Positions 31,096 to 40,706 of a stretch of 64,000 nt of DNA are shown one piece after another. The DNA comes from Nostoc sp. UHCC 0302. GTDB taxonomy: Bacteria > Cyanobacteriota > Cyanobacteriia > Cyanobacteriales > Nostocaceae. Positions within the stretch are counted from its first letter, which is position 1, and each line of letters starts with the position of its first letter. The position numbers and the translations under genes were made by a program. The notes beneath the pieces are model-generated. The model saw only the letters and a list, made by a program, of their open reading frames with translations. It did not search any database and was not told the DNA's origin. The stretch spans positions 2,501 through 66,500 of the forward strand of contig NZ_CP151099.1 of the NCBI RefSeq assembly GCF_038096175.1, written 5' to 3'.

Positions 31096-31560
31096 GTGCT
31101 GAACTCTAATTCGCAAACCCTAAGCATCCTAGCACTACATGGGCCAAACTTAAATTTGCTAGGACAGAGAGAACCCGGAATTTATGGTTCTTTGACTTTA
31201 CCGGAAATTAACCGCCTGTTAGAAGAAGAAGGGGTAAAGTTACAGGCGAAACTATTTCCTGTGCAGTCAAATCATGAAGGGGTTTTGGTAGATACTATTC
31301 ATGGAGCTTTAGGAAAACATCAGGGAATTCTGATTAATGCAGGCGCTTATACACACACAAGTGTGGCATTGCGTGATGCGATCGCTGCTGTTAACTTGCC
31401 TACAGTAGAAGTACATCTGAGTAACATTTACCGCAGAGAAGATTTTCGTCATCATTCGTACATCGCTCCAGTTGCTATTGGGCAAATAAGTGGTTTTGGC
31501 GTCCAAAGTTACTTATTGGGCTTACAAGCCTTAGTGGATTATTTAAGAGTTACGAATTAG
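31096..31560 (+). CDS. aroQ: 3-dehydroquinate dehydratase, type II
   Basis: Third step of the shikimate pathway, 3-dehydroquinate to 3-dehydroshikimate, in the cytoplasm. The 154 residues are normal for the dodecameric type II enzyme. [19 protein letters not shown] holds the flexible lid with catalytic Arg and Tyr, [15 protein letters not shown] the substrate loop, and [17 protein letters not shown] the catalytic His region. The start is GTG, 10 bases after a small gene. The next gene begins 142 bases on, so the unit probably ends here. Confidence 0.96.
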   Translation: MLNSNSQTLSILALHGPNLNLLGQREPGIYGSLTLPEINRLLEEEGVKLQAKLFPVQSNHEGVLVDTIHGALGKHQGILINAGAYTHTSVALRDAIAAVNLPTVEVHLSNIYRREDFRHHSYIAPVAIGQISGFGVQSYLLGLQALVDYLRVTN

Positions 31561-31575
31561 AAGTTAGGAGATACA

Positions 31576-31600
31576 GAGAAGTCTGAGCGGAGGAAGTCTC
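31576..31600. repeat. Dispersed repeat (AGAAGTCTG..GCGGAGGAAG type), copy 2
   Basis: It shares GAGAAGTCTG-A/C-GCGGAGGAA with 3942-3961. It is followed by CTGCTCAGAACTT, which can pair back to part of the unit (GAGCGGAG region), so the RNA would fold. It lies just after the aroQ stop. Confidence 0.6.
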
Positions 31601-31702
31601 TGCTCAGAACTTTAGACAGGCAGGAGTTAGGATTCAAAATAGTAATAAGTTGTTTTTAATTAACTTATCACTCCTAACTTGTCACCCTTAACTTTATAAT
31701 TC

Positions 31703-32668
31703 ATGCGTTACTCTCTTATAAGTCGGTTTAGAGGCACTTTACTAGGGGCATTCGTAGGGGAAAGTTTAGCCTCAACTAATCAAACTAAGTCTCATTGCCC
31801 AGATTTAGGTAACATGGCTGTTCTGGTTACTGAAAGTTTGATAAAGCTTGGCAGATTAGATTTAAATGATTGGATAGCGCGTCAGCCTCAAGAATCTCTT
31901 CATTTAGAAGCAGATGACGCTGTTTCAATAAAAGTAATTCTTGCCACATTACCAGTGGCACTTTTTTTTCACGAAAATCCCATCAAACTGCGACAAAATT
32001 TGCTAGCTGTGGTGCAAATCTGGGGAAATGACCCAATTGTTCGAGATGGAACACTAGCTATAGGTTATGCAATCACTCAATCCCTAACTGAAAAACTTGA
32101 TCCTCTAACCCTTATCCCTCAAATAATTTCTTTTCTTGGAGAAACCCCAACATCAATACCAAAACAATTGTTAAAAGTGCATAAATTGGTAAATCAAGGG
32201 GCTGGATTGGAAAAGGCGCAAGCTGAGTTGAATAAGGAAGAAAAGCTAAGTAACAATATTGCTATAGCATTTTATTGCTTTCTCAGTACTTTAGAAGACT
32301 TTCGCCTTGCAGTTTTACGGGCTACTCTTAATGGCGATTCCAAAGTCGAAGATGATGCTATTCGGGCGTCAAAATATTTAAGTTTACAAGCTACAGGTAC
32401 AATCACTGGCGCTTTATCAGGAGCATATAACACCACACAGGGTATTCCTGTAAATTTGCGTGTCTTACTCTCACAAGCAAATTCTACAGTATGGGGACTG
32501 ACGGACTTTTCTCAGATGCTAAAATTAGCTGATGCACTTGTGACTGTGTGGTCAGGAGTGTATAGTACCACTGTAGATCCAGATGAATTAAAAGAGGCAT
32601 CTGCCATGAATTCTGAAATAGCTCCGCTTTCAGTCTACGCAGCTCCACGCGTTATCCGGTCGCGTTAA
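31703..32668 (+). CDS. ADP-ribosylglycohydrolase-like protein, probably inactive
   Basis: A 321-residue protein with the fold signature of the ADP-ribosylglycohydrolase (DraG) family at both ends: FRGTLLGAFVGESLA near the N-terminus (family GxxxGDALG) and GTITGALSGAYNTTQGIP near the C-terminus (family GDTDTxAxxxGxxxGA). The metal-binding acidic residues are missing: the GD pair is replaced by VGES and the GDxD by LQATG. It probably lacks hydrolase activity and may bind ADP-ribose or have another role. It is a single gene in a cyanobacterial family of this kind. Confidence 0.75.
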   Translation: MRYSLISRFRGTLLGAFVGESLASTNQTKSHCPDLGNMAVLVTESLIKLGRLDLNDWIARQPQESLHLEADDAVSIKVILATLPVALFFHENPIKLRQNLLAVVQIWGNDPIVRDGTLAIGYAITQSLTEKLDPLTLIPQIISFLGETPTSIPKQLLKVHKLVNQGAGLEKAQAELNKEEKLSNNIAIAFYCFLSTLEDFRLAVLRATLNGDSKVEDDAIRASKYLSLQATGTITGALSGAYNTTQGIPVNLRVLLSQANSTVWGLTDFSQMLKLADALVTVWSGVYSTTVDPDELKEASAMNSEIAPLSVYAAPRVIRSR

Positions 32669-32930
32669 TACTATTTTTAATAAAAAATAGTGCGGGGGCA
32701 AAAAGCTCAATACCACCAATTTATCTAGCAACTACAAAATTTACAGTTTCATATACTACAATTTTTCAGCAAATCCTTGACCTGAGTCTGTAGATAGCTA
32801 TTGTGGCAAACAGGCTTCAATCAGTTCCCGCCCCCAGAGTTGTGAGAAAGGCAGCCAGAGAGCGGACATTTTTGGGGATTGTCTTGTTTTGAGCTATCAA
32901 AGTCAGCAACCGCAGGCAAAGGTGATAAAA

Positions 32931-35618
32931 ATGCAGCAATTTTTGCAGTCTTTGATCCAGCAATTAACTTACTGGCGGCGACAGTACAAAGCATTACGCC
33001 GTAAAGGAAAGTTGCTTGGGAGAGCAAAAAGACCAAAAGGCAAAAGGTTAAGAGGTGAAATATTAAGGGCTGTAATTAAGCAAATATTCCTGTATTTATT
33101 AAAACCCAGTGAAAATGGCAAGCATCGAAAACAAGGAACAGCCATAGCATCAATGGCGAAATCAGTCAAAACTAATAGTGGCATTTATGCAATCGGTTTA
33201 GGCTGGTTACATGAAAAACGTTCCTCTGCCATTTTAGCGATCGCCATAATAGCTCTTACAGGCATTCTTGGACATAAATTATATAACCAGCCTCAGCTCA
33301 AAGTAGGAACTCCAGCGCCACAAACAATTAAAGCACCCTATACAGCCAGCATCGAAGATAAGAAAAAAACAGAAGCCCAACGCAAAGCTGTTAGTGGAAG
33401 ATCCATCCCGGTTTTAATGATTGATACTCAAATCAACGAAAAAATCGACCAAAATTTGCAAAAACTTCTGGATGATGGTGATGAAATTCGTACTGTAGCC
33501 GGATCTTTTCCTTTCTTTGACACTTTAGTTTTGCCCATCTCTATCCAGCGTTACCTCCGCTCTTGCTCAGAGCCAGAATGGCAAGCACTTTTAGTAGCTG
33601 TAGAAAACACTAGAAACCAGCAAAGAAAAGCAGCAGGACAGCGTATTTTAGTTCCATCTGCTTACCCTTTGTTTCCTCCGCCATTAACAATTCCTAGCCT
33701 ACTCAAATCTGATTCTCAAAGTACTAAAGTAGCTCCAGATGAGCCAAAACCAATAGATTTTCCCCAAAATGCTAACTTTACTTCAGCAGTCGCGGAACTA
33801 GCAGCATACCGTAATACGACTTCTGAGAAAAACTTGTCCTCACTAATTACTCGAATCTCTCAAGTACGCCAAAAATATACCCAAGCCAATACAAAACTTT
33901 TGCAGATGGAGACTGCTAGACCAGAAACCGTATTTGAAGGAACTATGCTTTTGGACTTGTCAGATGAGGAGTGGGCAAAAACACAAACGGGAATCCATGA
34001 AACTGCGGAGCGAATTCTTACCCAAGGCATCCCACTTGGACTACCAAAAAATGTTTTACAAGATGCCGTTAGCCTACAAGTACAGTGGTTTGTACCAAAA
34101 GACGCTGAACCCTTAGCAATCAAAGTCTTATCGGCTGTACTTCAACCGAATCTAAAGAATGATCAAGAACAGACTGAACAACAGGCTCAAAAGGCGGCTG
34201 ATGGGGTGACACCTGTGATGCGGAAGGTGCGGTATGGTGAGGCGATTGTCAATCAAGGAGAGCAAATTACTGCCTGGAACTTTGAGGTGTTGGAGTATTA
34301 TCACCTGATTCGCCGGGAAGTTAACTGGCTGGGTTTAGCGAAGTTAGGGGGAATTGTTACAGTCGCAGTTGGTATTTTTGTCTGGGTAGAACACAGGGTT
34401 AATACTCAATTACGACAACGCGATCGCTTTTTGGTGTTGCTGCTTACCCTAAGTACCCCAGGAATGGTAATCATGGGAGTGCCATACAGTACTTGGAGCG
34501 CCATTGGTATCTTGTTGGGTAGCTTCTACGGCGCGGCTTCGGGCGTGACAGTTGTCAGCTTATTGTTGGTTTTAGTCGGAATTAGCTTAGAAATCAATCC
34601 AATTGGGCTTTTAGCTGGTGCAGCTGGAGGAATATTAGGTAGCTGCATGGCACAACGATTGCGATCGCGCGAAGAATTAGCATTATTAGGGATTGCCATT
34701 GCTTTAACCCAAGGAGGCATTTATCTAATTGTTAATCTTTTAATCGGTGAAGCATTTGGTTCAAATTGGTACATTGTCTTACAAGAAGCGGCATTATATG
34801 CTTTATCCGGCTTAGCCTGGAGTGTTGTTGCACTAGGTTTAAGTCCTTATTTGGAAAAACTTTTTGATTTAGTTACCCCAATCCGTCTAGCAGAACTGGC
34901 GAACCCTAACCGCCCCTTATTAAAAAGACTCGCTACAGAAACTCCCGGAACGTTTCAACATACTTTGTTTGTGTCCACCCTTGCCGAAGCCGCTGCCAAA
35001 CAACTAGGATGCAATGTCGAACTGGTAAGAGCTGGTACGCTGTATCACGATATTGGTAAAATGCACGACCCTTTGGGCTTTATTGAAAATCAAATGGGCG
35101 GGCCGAATAAGCATGATACAGAAATTAACGACCCTTGGAAAAGTGCGGAAATTATTAAAAAGCACGTTATTGAAGGGTTAGTAATGGCGCGAAAGCACCT
35201 TTTGCCTACAGCTATTCAAGCCTTTATTCCTGAGCATCAAGGAACGATGCTGATTGCATATTTCTATCACCAAGCCCAGCAAATGGTGCAGGCAGACCCC
35301 AGCCTTACATTAGACGAGGCAGATTTTCGCTACGATGGCCCAATTCCGCAGTCACGAGAAACAGCAATTGTTATGTTGGCAGATTCCTGCGAGGCGGCGC
35401 TGCGATCACTTAAAGACGTCTCCCCAGAACAAGCCTTAACAATGCTTAACAACATTCTCCGAGCTAGATGGCAAGACAATCAAATGGTAGATTCGGGGAT
35501 AACACGCGAAGAGATGACAAAAATAGCCCAAATCTTCGTAGAAGTTTGGCAACAATTCCATCACAAACGTATTGCTTATCCTAAGTTACAGGCTAGTAAT
35601 ACTGCACGGAATTCGTAA
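32931..35618 (+). CDS. HD family phosphohydrolase with 7TM-HD architecture (PgpH-like)
   Basis: An 895-residue inner-membrane protein. A short basic cytoplasmic start precedes one helix (about 70-88). A large extracytoplasmic 7TMR-HDED domain (about 90-445) and seven membrane helices (about 455-650) follow, then a cytoplasmic HD domain with TLYHDIGKMHDP (His-Asp metal pair), PEHQGT and AIVMLADSCEAALRS. This matches PgpH, the c-di-AMP phosphodiesterase of Listeria, so a role in c-di-AMP breakdown is likely. ATG at 32931 is chosen, with AAAGGTG 7 bases upstream. A TTG at 32889 would add 14 residues. Confidence 0.9.
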   Translation: MQQFLQSLIQQLTYWRRQYKALRRKGKLLGRAKRPKGKRLRGEILRAVIKQIFLYLLKPSENGKHRKQGTAIASMAKSVKTNSGIYAIGLGWLHEKRSSAILAIAIIALTGILGHKLYNQPQLKVGTPAPQTIKAPYTASIEDKKKTEAQRKAVSGRSIPVLMIDTQINEKIDQNLQKLLDDGDEIRTVAGSFPFFDTLVLPISIQRYLRSCSEPEWQALLVAVENTRNQQRKAAGQRILVPSAYPLFPPPLTIPSLLKSDSQSTKVAPDEPKPIDFPQNANFTSAVAELAAYRNTTSEKNLSSLITRISQVRQKYTQANTKLLQMETARPETVFEGTMLLDLSDEEWAKTQTGIHETAERILTQGIPLGLPKNVLQDAVSLQVQWFVPKDAEPLAIKVLSAVLQPNLKNDQEQTEQQAQKAADGVTPVMRKVRYGEAIVNQGEQITAWNFEVLEYYHLIRREVNWLGLAKLGGIVTVAVGIFVWVEHRVNTQLRQRDRFLVLLLTLSTPGMVIMGVPYSTWSAIGILLGSFYGAASGVTVVSLLLVLVGISLEINPIGLLAGAAGGILGSCMAQRLRSREELALLGIAIALTQGGIYLIVNLLIGEAFGSNWYIVLQEAALYALSGLAWSVVALGLSPYLEKLFDLVTPIRLAELANPNRPLLKRLATETPGTFQHTLFVSTLAEAAAKQLGCNVELVRAGTLYHDIGKMHDPLGFIENQMGGPNKHDTEINDPWKSAEIIKKHVIEGLVMARKHLLPTAIQAFIPEHQGTMLIAYFYHQAQQMVQADPSLTLDEADFRYDGPIPQSRETAIVMLADSCEAALRSLKDVSPEQALTMLNNILRARWQDNQMVDSGITREEMTKIAQIFVEVWQQFHHKRIAYPKLQASNTARNS

Positions 35619-35844
35619 TTTTATATAGCAAGTATTTCGTTGATTTAGAATAGTTGCTTTACCTAAGCTGATTATGCGTGCGATCGCTTAGTTGGTAATA
35701 ATCTTGTTAAGAGTTTTTTTTGAGGTGCGACCAGAATTTCCCTAGATATTATGTTTAGAGTGTCCAAATAAACCAATACTGAGGATTCAGTAAGGGCATT
35801 ATTTGCCCTTTGTTACCACGATAAAGTTTTTCGATATTCAATTC

Positions 35845-36501
35845 CTAATCCCCAATACATCGTACTCCAGCCAAAATAAAATTAACTGCTGCTTGAGTAT
35901 GCAGATCAATCATTTCTGGACTCAGCAATTGCAAATCAGGTCTAGTATGTTTGATGTTTTCGTAAGCGTTGAAGTATAAATTACAAACTCCAATAATATG
36001 GAGAGTAGTGAGAAATGGGTCAAGTTGGCGGAAGCAACCCTCTGCCATTCCCCGTTCTAAAATCTTGATCAGATACGCAAAATTTTCTTGCCAATTCCCC
36101 TGTTTGAAATATTTTCCCTGATTTTGGTTTGCTTCTTGAAACCAAAGCATTCCCCGTTGCGGGTGAGCAGCTTCGTAGGCGATCGCCTCCTTCACCAATA
36201 TCTTCAAAGCTTCCTCTGGTGGGAACTGATCCAAATTTAGCTGTTGAAACCCTTCGTGCATCTCTACTACAGGGCGTTGCAGAACAGCTTGATATAGTCC
36301 TTCTTTGTTGTCAAAGTAGTAGTAAATCATCGCTGTAGTGACACCTGCACCTTTAGCGATCGCCTCTGTCCGCGCCCCGCTGAGTCCATATCTGGCGAAT
36401 TCTGCTTCTGCCGCATCTAGAATCTGCGTTTTTGTCGCCTCTGCATCGCGCACCTGACGCAGTTTTTTAGATGAAAGTTTTGACTGTGTTGAACGGCCCA
36501 C
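35845..36501 (-). CDS. TetR-family transcriptional regulator
   Basis: A 218-residue protein. The helix-turn-helix domain (about 22-70) reads KTQILDAAEAEFARYGLSGA and YYYFDNKEGLYQAVL, a clear TetR signature. The C-terminal ligand domain (about 85-210) resembles the group that includes regulators of fatty-acid or xenobiotic genes; its ligand is unknown. It is divergent from a Rieske oxygenase gene with a 13-bp palindrome between them (36582-36611), so it probably represses that gene and itself. Confidence 0.92.
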   Translation of the reverse strand: MGRSTQSKLSSKKLRQVRDAEATKTQILDAAEAEFARYGLSGARTEAIAKGAGVTTAMIYYYFDNKEGLYQAVLQRPVVEMHEGFQQLNLDQFPPEEALKILVKEAIAYEAAHPQRGMLWFQEANQNQGKYFKQGNWQENFAYLIKILERGMAEGCFRQLDPFLTTLHIIGVCNLYFNAYENIKHTRPDLQLLSPEMIDLHTQAAVNFILAGVRCIGD

Positions 36502-36552
36502 GGTTATCCATCAAACTAACGAGAACATCTTAACTAAAAAATTGATTAGTAG

Positions 36553-36581
36553 TTGACATAGAGAATAAAATTGATTAAATT
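36553..36581 (+). promoter_or_regulatory. Predicted promoter of the Rieske oxygenase gene
   Basis: TTGACA (36553-36558) and TAAATT (36576-36581) are 17 bases apart. Transcription would start near 36588, inside the palindrome at 36582-36611, and give a leader of about 255 bases before the ATG at 36843. Confidence 0.6.
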
Positions 36582-36611
36582 GATAACTAACTAATTTTTT
36601 AGTTAGTTATC
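36582..36611. promoter_or_regulatory. Palindromic operator candidate for the TetR-family regulator
   Basis: GATAACTAACTAA and TTAGTTAGTTATC are perfect 13-base arms around TTTT. Each arm contains a tandem AACTAACTAA. It directly follows the -10 element of the predicted oxygenase promoter, so a bound repressor would block the polymerase. TetR proteins typically bind such inverted repeats in the gap next to their own gene. AACTAAAAAA-type half sites also occur at 36526-36540 near the regulator start. Confidence 0.7.
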
Positions 36612-36842
36612 TAATAATTTAGCCATTTAGTAGCCGAAGCTAGCTGAGAAAATACTCGGTAGTTTTAGTTCGTTCATTGCAGATAATACTTTAGTTATTC
36701 CAATTTGAAATCAACTGGTTATCTTCGGCAAGCAACACGAGCTTACTAGCAAAAAATTTTATATGGGAATATTGCGTGAAGTTTTACTAACGCAATATAT
36801 CAACCTTTAAAGAAACACTTTCAAAAATAACTTGGAGGAAAA

Positions 36843-37796
36843 ATGGAACCAATTTTACCTGGTGCACCTTGGTTAATTGCTCACAAGTCAATGTTAGGAA
36901 TAAATAGACCCAATAAAATTACTTTAAATGGGATAGATTATGTTATTTGGCAAAACCAAAAAGGTGAAGTGTTTGCGCTTGATAACATCTGTCCACATAT
37001 GCAAGCGCCCTTATCTAATGGCTGGGTTTGTCAACAGAAAAATACTATTATCTGCCCTTTTCATGCTTTAGAGTTTGATGGGCAAGGTAGACTATACCAA
37101 GATAAAAAAGCAGAAAACCAACCAATTACCAAGCCATTAGAGCTAATTGTTAATAATGATTGTATCTGGACGTATGCAGGCTTGGAGCCAAGATTACCCA
37201 TTCCAGATTTACATCAGAGAATTGTAGATGAATACGAATTTATAGGTGTTACTGGAGAAAAAAGTATTCGAGGTGATTTTCTGAGTAACTTGATGGTTAA
37301 CTACGACTATAATCACCAAAATGGTACTCATAAAGAACTATTTCAAATCACATCTTGTAGTGTCAGGTCTTTTGAAGAAAAAGGATACTACGCCAAAGTA
37401 AAGCAAGAGGTTAAAAGAGCTAACAATACTCTAGGGGAACTTATCAAAAATCCTGCTTTAGGAATTATTCCTAAGACTCTCGATAACACACTTGAATACG
37501 CTTTTCCTTCAACTACAGCTCTGTTTGCAAAATCTCCTATCGGCAGTATTGTTCAAATTCATATTCTCTACCCGGAAACAGAAAAAGTGACGAAGACATT
37601 TATTCTGTTTTATGCCAAAGTCATCAATCCTTTAATGAAAATTATCTTTAGAAACTCCTTTTTACAAGCGGCAGCTACCATTGTAGAACAAGATACTAGT
37701 GCAGTTGAAAGTTTGTATCCTCGGCAAAAACCAAAAATTAGATTGCCAAATGAAGAGATTATGTTTTATGCGGAAAAACTTTATCGCAATTGGTAA
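36843..37796 (+). CDS. Rieske [2Fe-2S] oxygenase-type protein
   Basis: A 317-residue protein with an N-terminal Rieske domain: CPH (C50, H52) and CPFH (C71, H74) bind the 2Fe-2S cluster. A catalytic part follows in which NYDYNHQNGTH (153-163) matches the mononuclear iron motif with His158 and His163. This is the layout of plant/cyanobacterial oxygenases such as Pao/CAO/Tic55 and of aromatic ring hydroxylases. Its substrate is unknown. It lacks obvious membrane helices except for a hydrophobic stretch near 255-275. AGGAGG-like TTGGAGG lies 7 bases before the ATG. It is regulated by the divergent TetR protein (inference). Confidence 0.88.
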   Translation: MEPILPGAPWLIAHKSMLGINRPNKITLNGIDYVIWQNQKGEVFALDNICPHMQAPLSNGWVCQQKNTIICPFHALEFDGQGRLYQDKKAENQPITKPLELIVNNDCIWTYAGLEPRLPIPDLHQRIVDEYEFIGVTGEKSIRGDFLSNLMVNYDYNHQNGTHKELFQITSCSVRSFEEKGYYAKVKQEVKRANNTLGELIKNPALGIIPKTLDNTLEYAFPSTTALFAKSPIGSIVQIHILYPETEKVTKTFILFYAKVINPLMKIIFRNSFLQAAATIVEQDTSAVESLYPRQKPKIRLPNEEIMFYAEKLYRNW

Positions 37797-37946
37797 ATTT
37801 GTACTTTTATAATACTACAGGGTTTTGAAATATTTTCTGATAACTGTTTAGTAAATAGCTCTATAGTAAGCACAAAAATTATTAGATGGTTGACCTAGTA
37901 TGTTAACTCAGTGTTACGCTACAGTTAGCAAGCTTGAGAGGCAACT

Positions 37947-38522
37947 ATGACTGCCCTTATTCTAACCCTCAGCCCCACCATTGAATTAACAGATGAGCAA
38001 TTCTTTCAACTCTGTCAGAATAATCGAGATTTGCGACTTGAGCGCACGGCAGAGGGAGAATTAATTATCATGCCACCAACTGGATGGGAAAGCGGAAATC
38101 GCAATAGTAGACTGACACAGCGCTTAGGTAATTGGGCTGACGCGGATGGCACAGGTTTGGCTTTTGACTCTTCAACGGGTTTCAAGCTTCCCAATGGTGC
38201 AAATCGTTCTCCTGATGCGTCTTGGGTAAGCCGGGAACGATTAGAAGCCCTAAACCCAGATCCTGCTAGATTCTTACCAATGGCTCCAGATTTTGCGGTA
38301 GAATTACGCTCTGCTTCAGACAGCTTAAAGACTGTGCAACAAAAAATGCAGGAATATATTGTTAACGGTGTACGTTTAGGCTGGCTGATTGATCCTCAAA
38401 ATCAAAGAGTAGAAATTTACCGCCCTGGGCAGGAGGTCGAGGTTCTACAATCGCCTACTAGTCTATTAGGAGAGAACGTACTACCAGGGTTTGTGTTGGA
38501 TTTAGCACATATTTTGAGTTAA
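37947..38522 (+). CDS. Uma2 family (DUF820) restriction-endonuclease-like protein
   Basis: A 191-residue protein of the large cyanobacterial Uma2/DUF820 family, related to PD-(D/E)XK nucleases. Motifs visible are LPNGANRSPDASWV (first acidic residue), APDFAVELRS (the PDFxxE pair) and KMQEYIVNGVRLGWLIDP. It was named for a proposed nuclease fold; biological function is not known, although the genes occur in many copies and tend to spread. It is a single gene with weak AGAGG before the ATG. Confidence 0.9.
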   Translation: MTALILTLSPTIELTDEQFFQLCQNNRDLRLERTAEGELIIMPPTGWESGNRNSRLTQRLGNWADADGTGLAFDSSTGFKLPNGANRSPDASWVSRERLEALNPDPARFLPMAPDFAVELRSASDSLKTVQQKMQEYIVNGVRLGWLIDPQNQRVEIYRPGQEVEVLQSPTSLLGENVLPGFVLDLAHILS

Positions 38523-38607
38523 ATATTGGTTAATTTAACTTAGTCCAAAATCTGGATAATTTTCAACTATAACTTGATAATTAATATATATGTAGGTAGT
38601 AAAAAAA

Positions 38608-39843
38608 TTACCGCTGACTAAATATCAGAAACGCTGTCTGGAATAAACCTACGATACAACCCAAAATACCGCCTAGAGTTACAATAGCCTGCAATTCACT
38701 TTGCACGATTCCTTCAATTGCTGCTTCTAAATCAGCAGGTGAAGTCGATTTTACACGGTCAACTATCACTTGATCTATTGACAAAATCGGAATCGCTTGT
38801 GCCATAATCGCTTCTAAATCTTTTTCTAAATACCGATCTAAAATTAGAGCCAACTCTTCACTTACAACTTCTAAAGAAGTACTTACAACAGGTGAACTAC
38901 TAAGACGATCCAACAGCACTACAGCAATATTTTCCCAGTCAATAGAATCAGTTAATCCTTGCAGAAAATCGCTACCACTTGTTTGTAAGTAATGGCGAAC
39001 ACTTTCACGTGTGGTTTTTCGCAGTTGGCGTACTGTTCCCATTGGCAAATTTTGTAATGATAAATTTTGCAGCAACTTCTTGAGGCGATCGCGTATTTGC
39101 AACTCTTGAATTAATTCCTGCAAGCGATTGTTAGTAACCTCTTTCTCATCTAAGCAAAAAGTTCGCAATCTCGTAAGAGTATTACGTAAGCCGAACAAAT
39201 TTGCTACTACCCAATAAGTACCACTAGTTTTTTCTCGAAAGCTTTCATCAACAATCTGAATTGTGCGATCAGTTAAAAAATCAACTATTGTCTGTCGCAG
39301 TGTATCTGGGGGGAGAACTACCTGCAATAACCAATCAGCCAGCCGTATAGATTGTTCTTCACTCAGTTGAAACTCTAGCAACACCTGGTCAAAAATTTGA
39401 TTTATTTGTACTTCTAAAAAGTCTTCGCGCCGCGCCAAAACTTTGAGCAACCGTGGCAAAGATTCCCCTAATAAATCCCGCAAAATTCCCGCCACAATTT
39501 TGGCACTTTTTTGATTGTTATCTGTTTTGATTTGTTCAATTGCTAGCTGCAACAGCCAGAGAATCGCTGCTTGTACCCGTTCTGTTTGCAACAAGCGGCG
39601 TGCCAAATTCTGCAATTCTTCTGGCGTCAGCAACGACCCCATAATTGTACTAGAAATTTTCTCAGCCAGGCGTTCCTGGTTGCGTGGAATTAATCCAGGG
39701 GTAAACGGTACTCTTTTCCCACCGATATAAATTGCTCGGTACGGACGAAATAACATTTTTATGGCTATATCGTTTGTGAAATAGCCAATAATTCCACCCA
39801 GCACTGGGGGAGATACATAGAGCCAAAAATGTGACCAATCCAA
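38608..39843 (-). CDS. DUF445 family membrane protein
   Basis: A 411-residue protein. It has an N-terminal membrane helix (about 7-27) with [20 protein letters not shown], the conserved DUF445 start, a central helical region rich in Leu/Glu/Gln, and a C-terminal helix (about 385-405). [18 protein letters not shown] is the family motif. Function is unknown. The ends of the protein are predicted to lie in the membrane with a long cytoplasmic or thylakoid-facing middle. It is a single gene upstream of ubiE on the same strand, separated by 98 bases of repeat-like sequence. Confidence 0.88.
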   Translation of the reverse strand: MDWSHFWLYVSPPVLGGIIGYFTNDIAIKMLFRPYRAIYIGGKRVPFTPGLIPRNQERLAEKISSTIMGSLLTPEELQNLARRLLQTERVQAAILWLLQLAIEQIKTDNNQKSAKIVAGILRDLLGESLPRLLKVLARREDFLEVQINQIFDQVLLEFQLSEEQSIRLADWLLQVVLPPDTLRQTIVDFLTDRTIQIVDESFREKTSGTYWVVANLFGLRNTLTRLRTFCLDEKEVTNNRLQELIQELQIRDRLKKLLQNLSLQNLPMGTVRQLRKTTRESVRHYLQTSGSDFLQGLTDSIDWENIAVVLLDRLSSSPVVSTSLEVVSEELALILDRYLEKDLEAIMAQAIPILSIDQVIVDRVKSTSPADLEAAIEGIVQSELQAIVTLGGILGCIVGLFQTAFLIFSQR

Positions 39844-39941
39844 GGGAAAAATAAGAAAGTTAGGAAGTTAAGAGCTAGGAATGAAGAATCATGAATTATG
39901 AACAATAAATTAAGAATTCATCACTCTTAATTCCTAACTCA

Positions 39942-40637
39942 TCACTCATTTTTCTCGACTACCAGCACTCCCATCATACCGTTCGCGATGGGGTAGTGTG
40001 TGACAACTGCAAAACCAACCTGATGAGCTAACTCTACTTGCTCTTTCCCAACAGGAAAACGATCCAAGCTGGGACTGATGTAAGCATATTCTTCCTTTAA
40101 ACCCAAATGATTGGCAACTGGCACAACAAAATTATTCAGATACCATTGTTGAAAAGTGCGTAGCTGAGGATTGCTAGGTCGATGAAAATCTAAAATAGCG
40201 GCTTTAGCTCCTGGCTTAAGCACACGATATAACTCCTGAAGACTACGGCTAATATCTGTAACATTTCTTAAACCATAGCCCATTGTTGCAGCATCAAATT
40301 GGTTATCTTCAAAGGGTAAATTTAGGGCATCTGCTTCTACCCAAACGATCGCAGGTTGAGGGTACTGCTTTTTTGAGCGTTCTTTGGCGGTTTCTAACAG
40401 ATTTGGGGAGAAGTCTACTCCGTACACCTGTCCGGTTGTTCCTACGCGCCGCGCCAAACGTAAGGCTAAATCGCCACTACCGCAACACAAATCCAGGCAA
40501 GTATCTCCTGGTTTCGCGGCACTCCATTTAACTGCCATTTCCTTCCATATTCGGTGCTGCCCTAAACTTAACCAGTCGTTCAACTGGTCATAAACTGGAG
40601 CGATGCGGTTAAAAATGGCTTGAATTTCGTTAGTCAT
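39942..40637 (-). CDS. menG: Demethylphylloquinone/demethylmenaquinone methyltransferase (UbiE/MenG family)
   Basis: An S-adenosylmethionine-dependent C-methyltransferase of 231 residues. In cyanobacteria it makes phylloquinone, the quinone of photosystem I, from its demethyl form. Motifs: FDxxAPxYD-like FNRIAPVYDQLNDWLSLGQH at the N-terminus, SAM motif I LDLCCGSGDLALRL, and GYGLRNVTD, a UbiE hallmark. The length fits the cyanobacterial type. The ATG at 40637 is followed upstream by heptamer repeats. Whether plastoquinone or phylloquinone is its only substrate is not visible from sequence. Confidence 0.93.
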   Translation of the reverse strand: MTNEIQAIFNRIAPVYDQLNDWLSLGQHRIWKEMAVKWSAAKPGDTCLDLCCGSGDLALRLARRVGTTGQVYGVDFSPNLLETAKERSKKQYPQPAIVWVEADALNLPFEDNQFDAATMGYGLRNVTDISRSLQELYRVLKPGAKAAILDFHRPSNPQLRTFQQWYLNNFVVPVANHLGLKEEYAYISPSLDRFPVGKEQVELAHQVGFAVVTHYPIANGMMGVLVVEKNE

Positions 40638-40697
40638 TGGTCATTTGTCATTTGTCATTGGTCATTTGTCATTTGCTAAAAACAAAAGACAAATGAC
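40632..40697. repeat. Heptamer tandem repeats (TCATTTG type) with inverted copy
   Basis: Copies of TCATTTG or TCATTGG repeat about six times just upstream of the menG start. GTCATTTGTC (40661-40670) is then matched by GACAAATGAC (40688-40697), so the block can fold into a hairpin. The same heptamer family occurs at 63829-63880 next to the molybdenum enzyme gene. Confidence 0.75.
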
Positions 40698-40706
40698 TAA
40701 AGATAA

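Noticed and set aside
32821-33184. Two minus-strand frames of 71 codons
   Set aside because: Antisense to the start of the 7TM-HD gene and without coding features.
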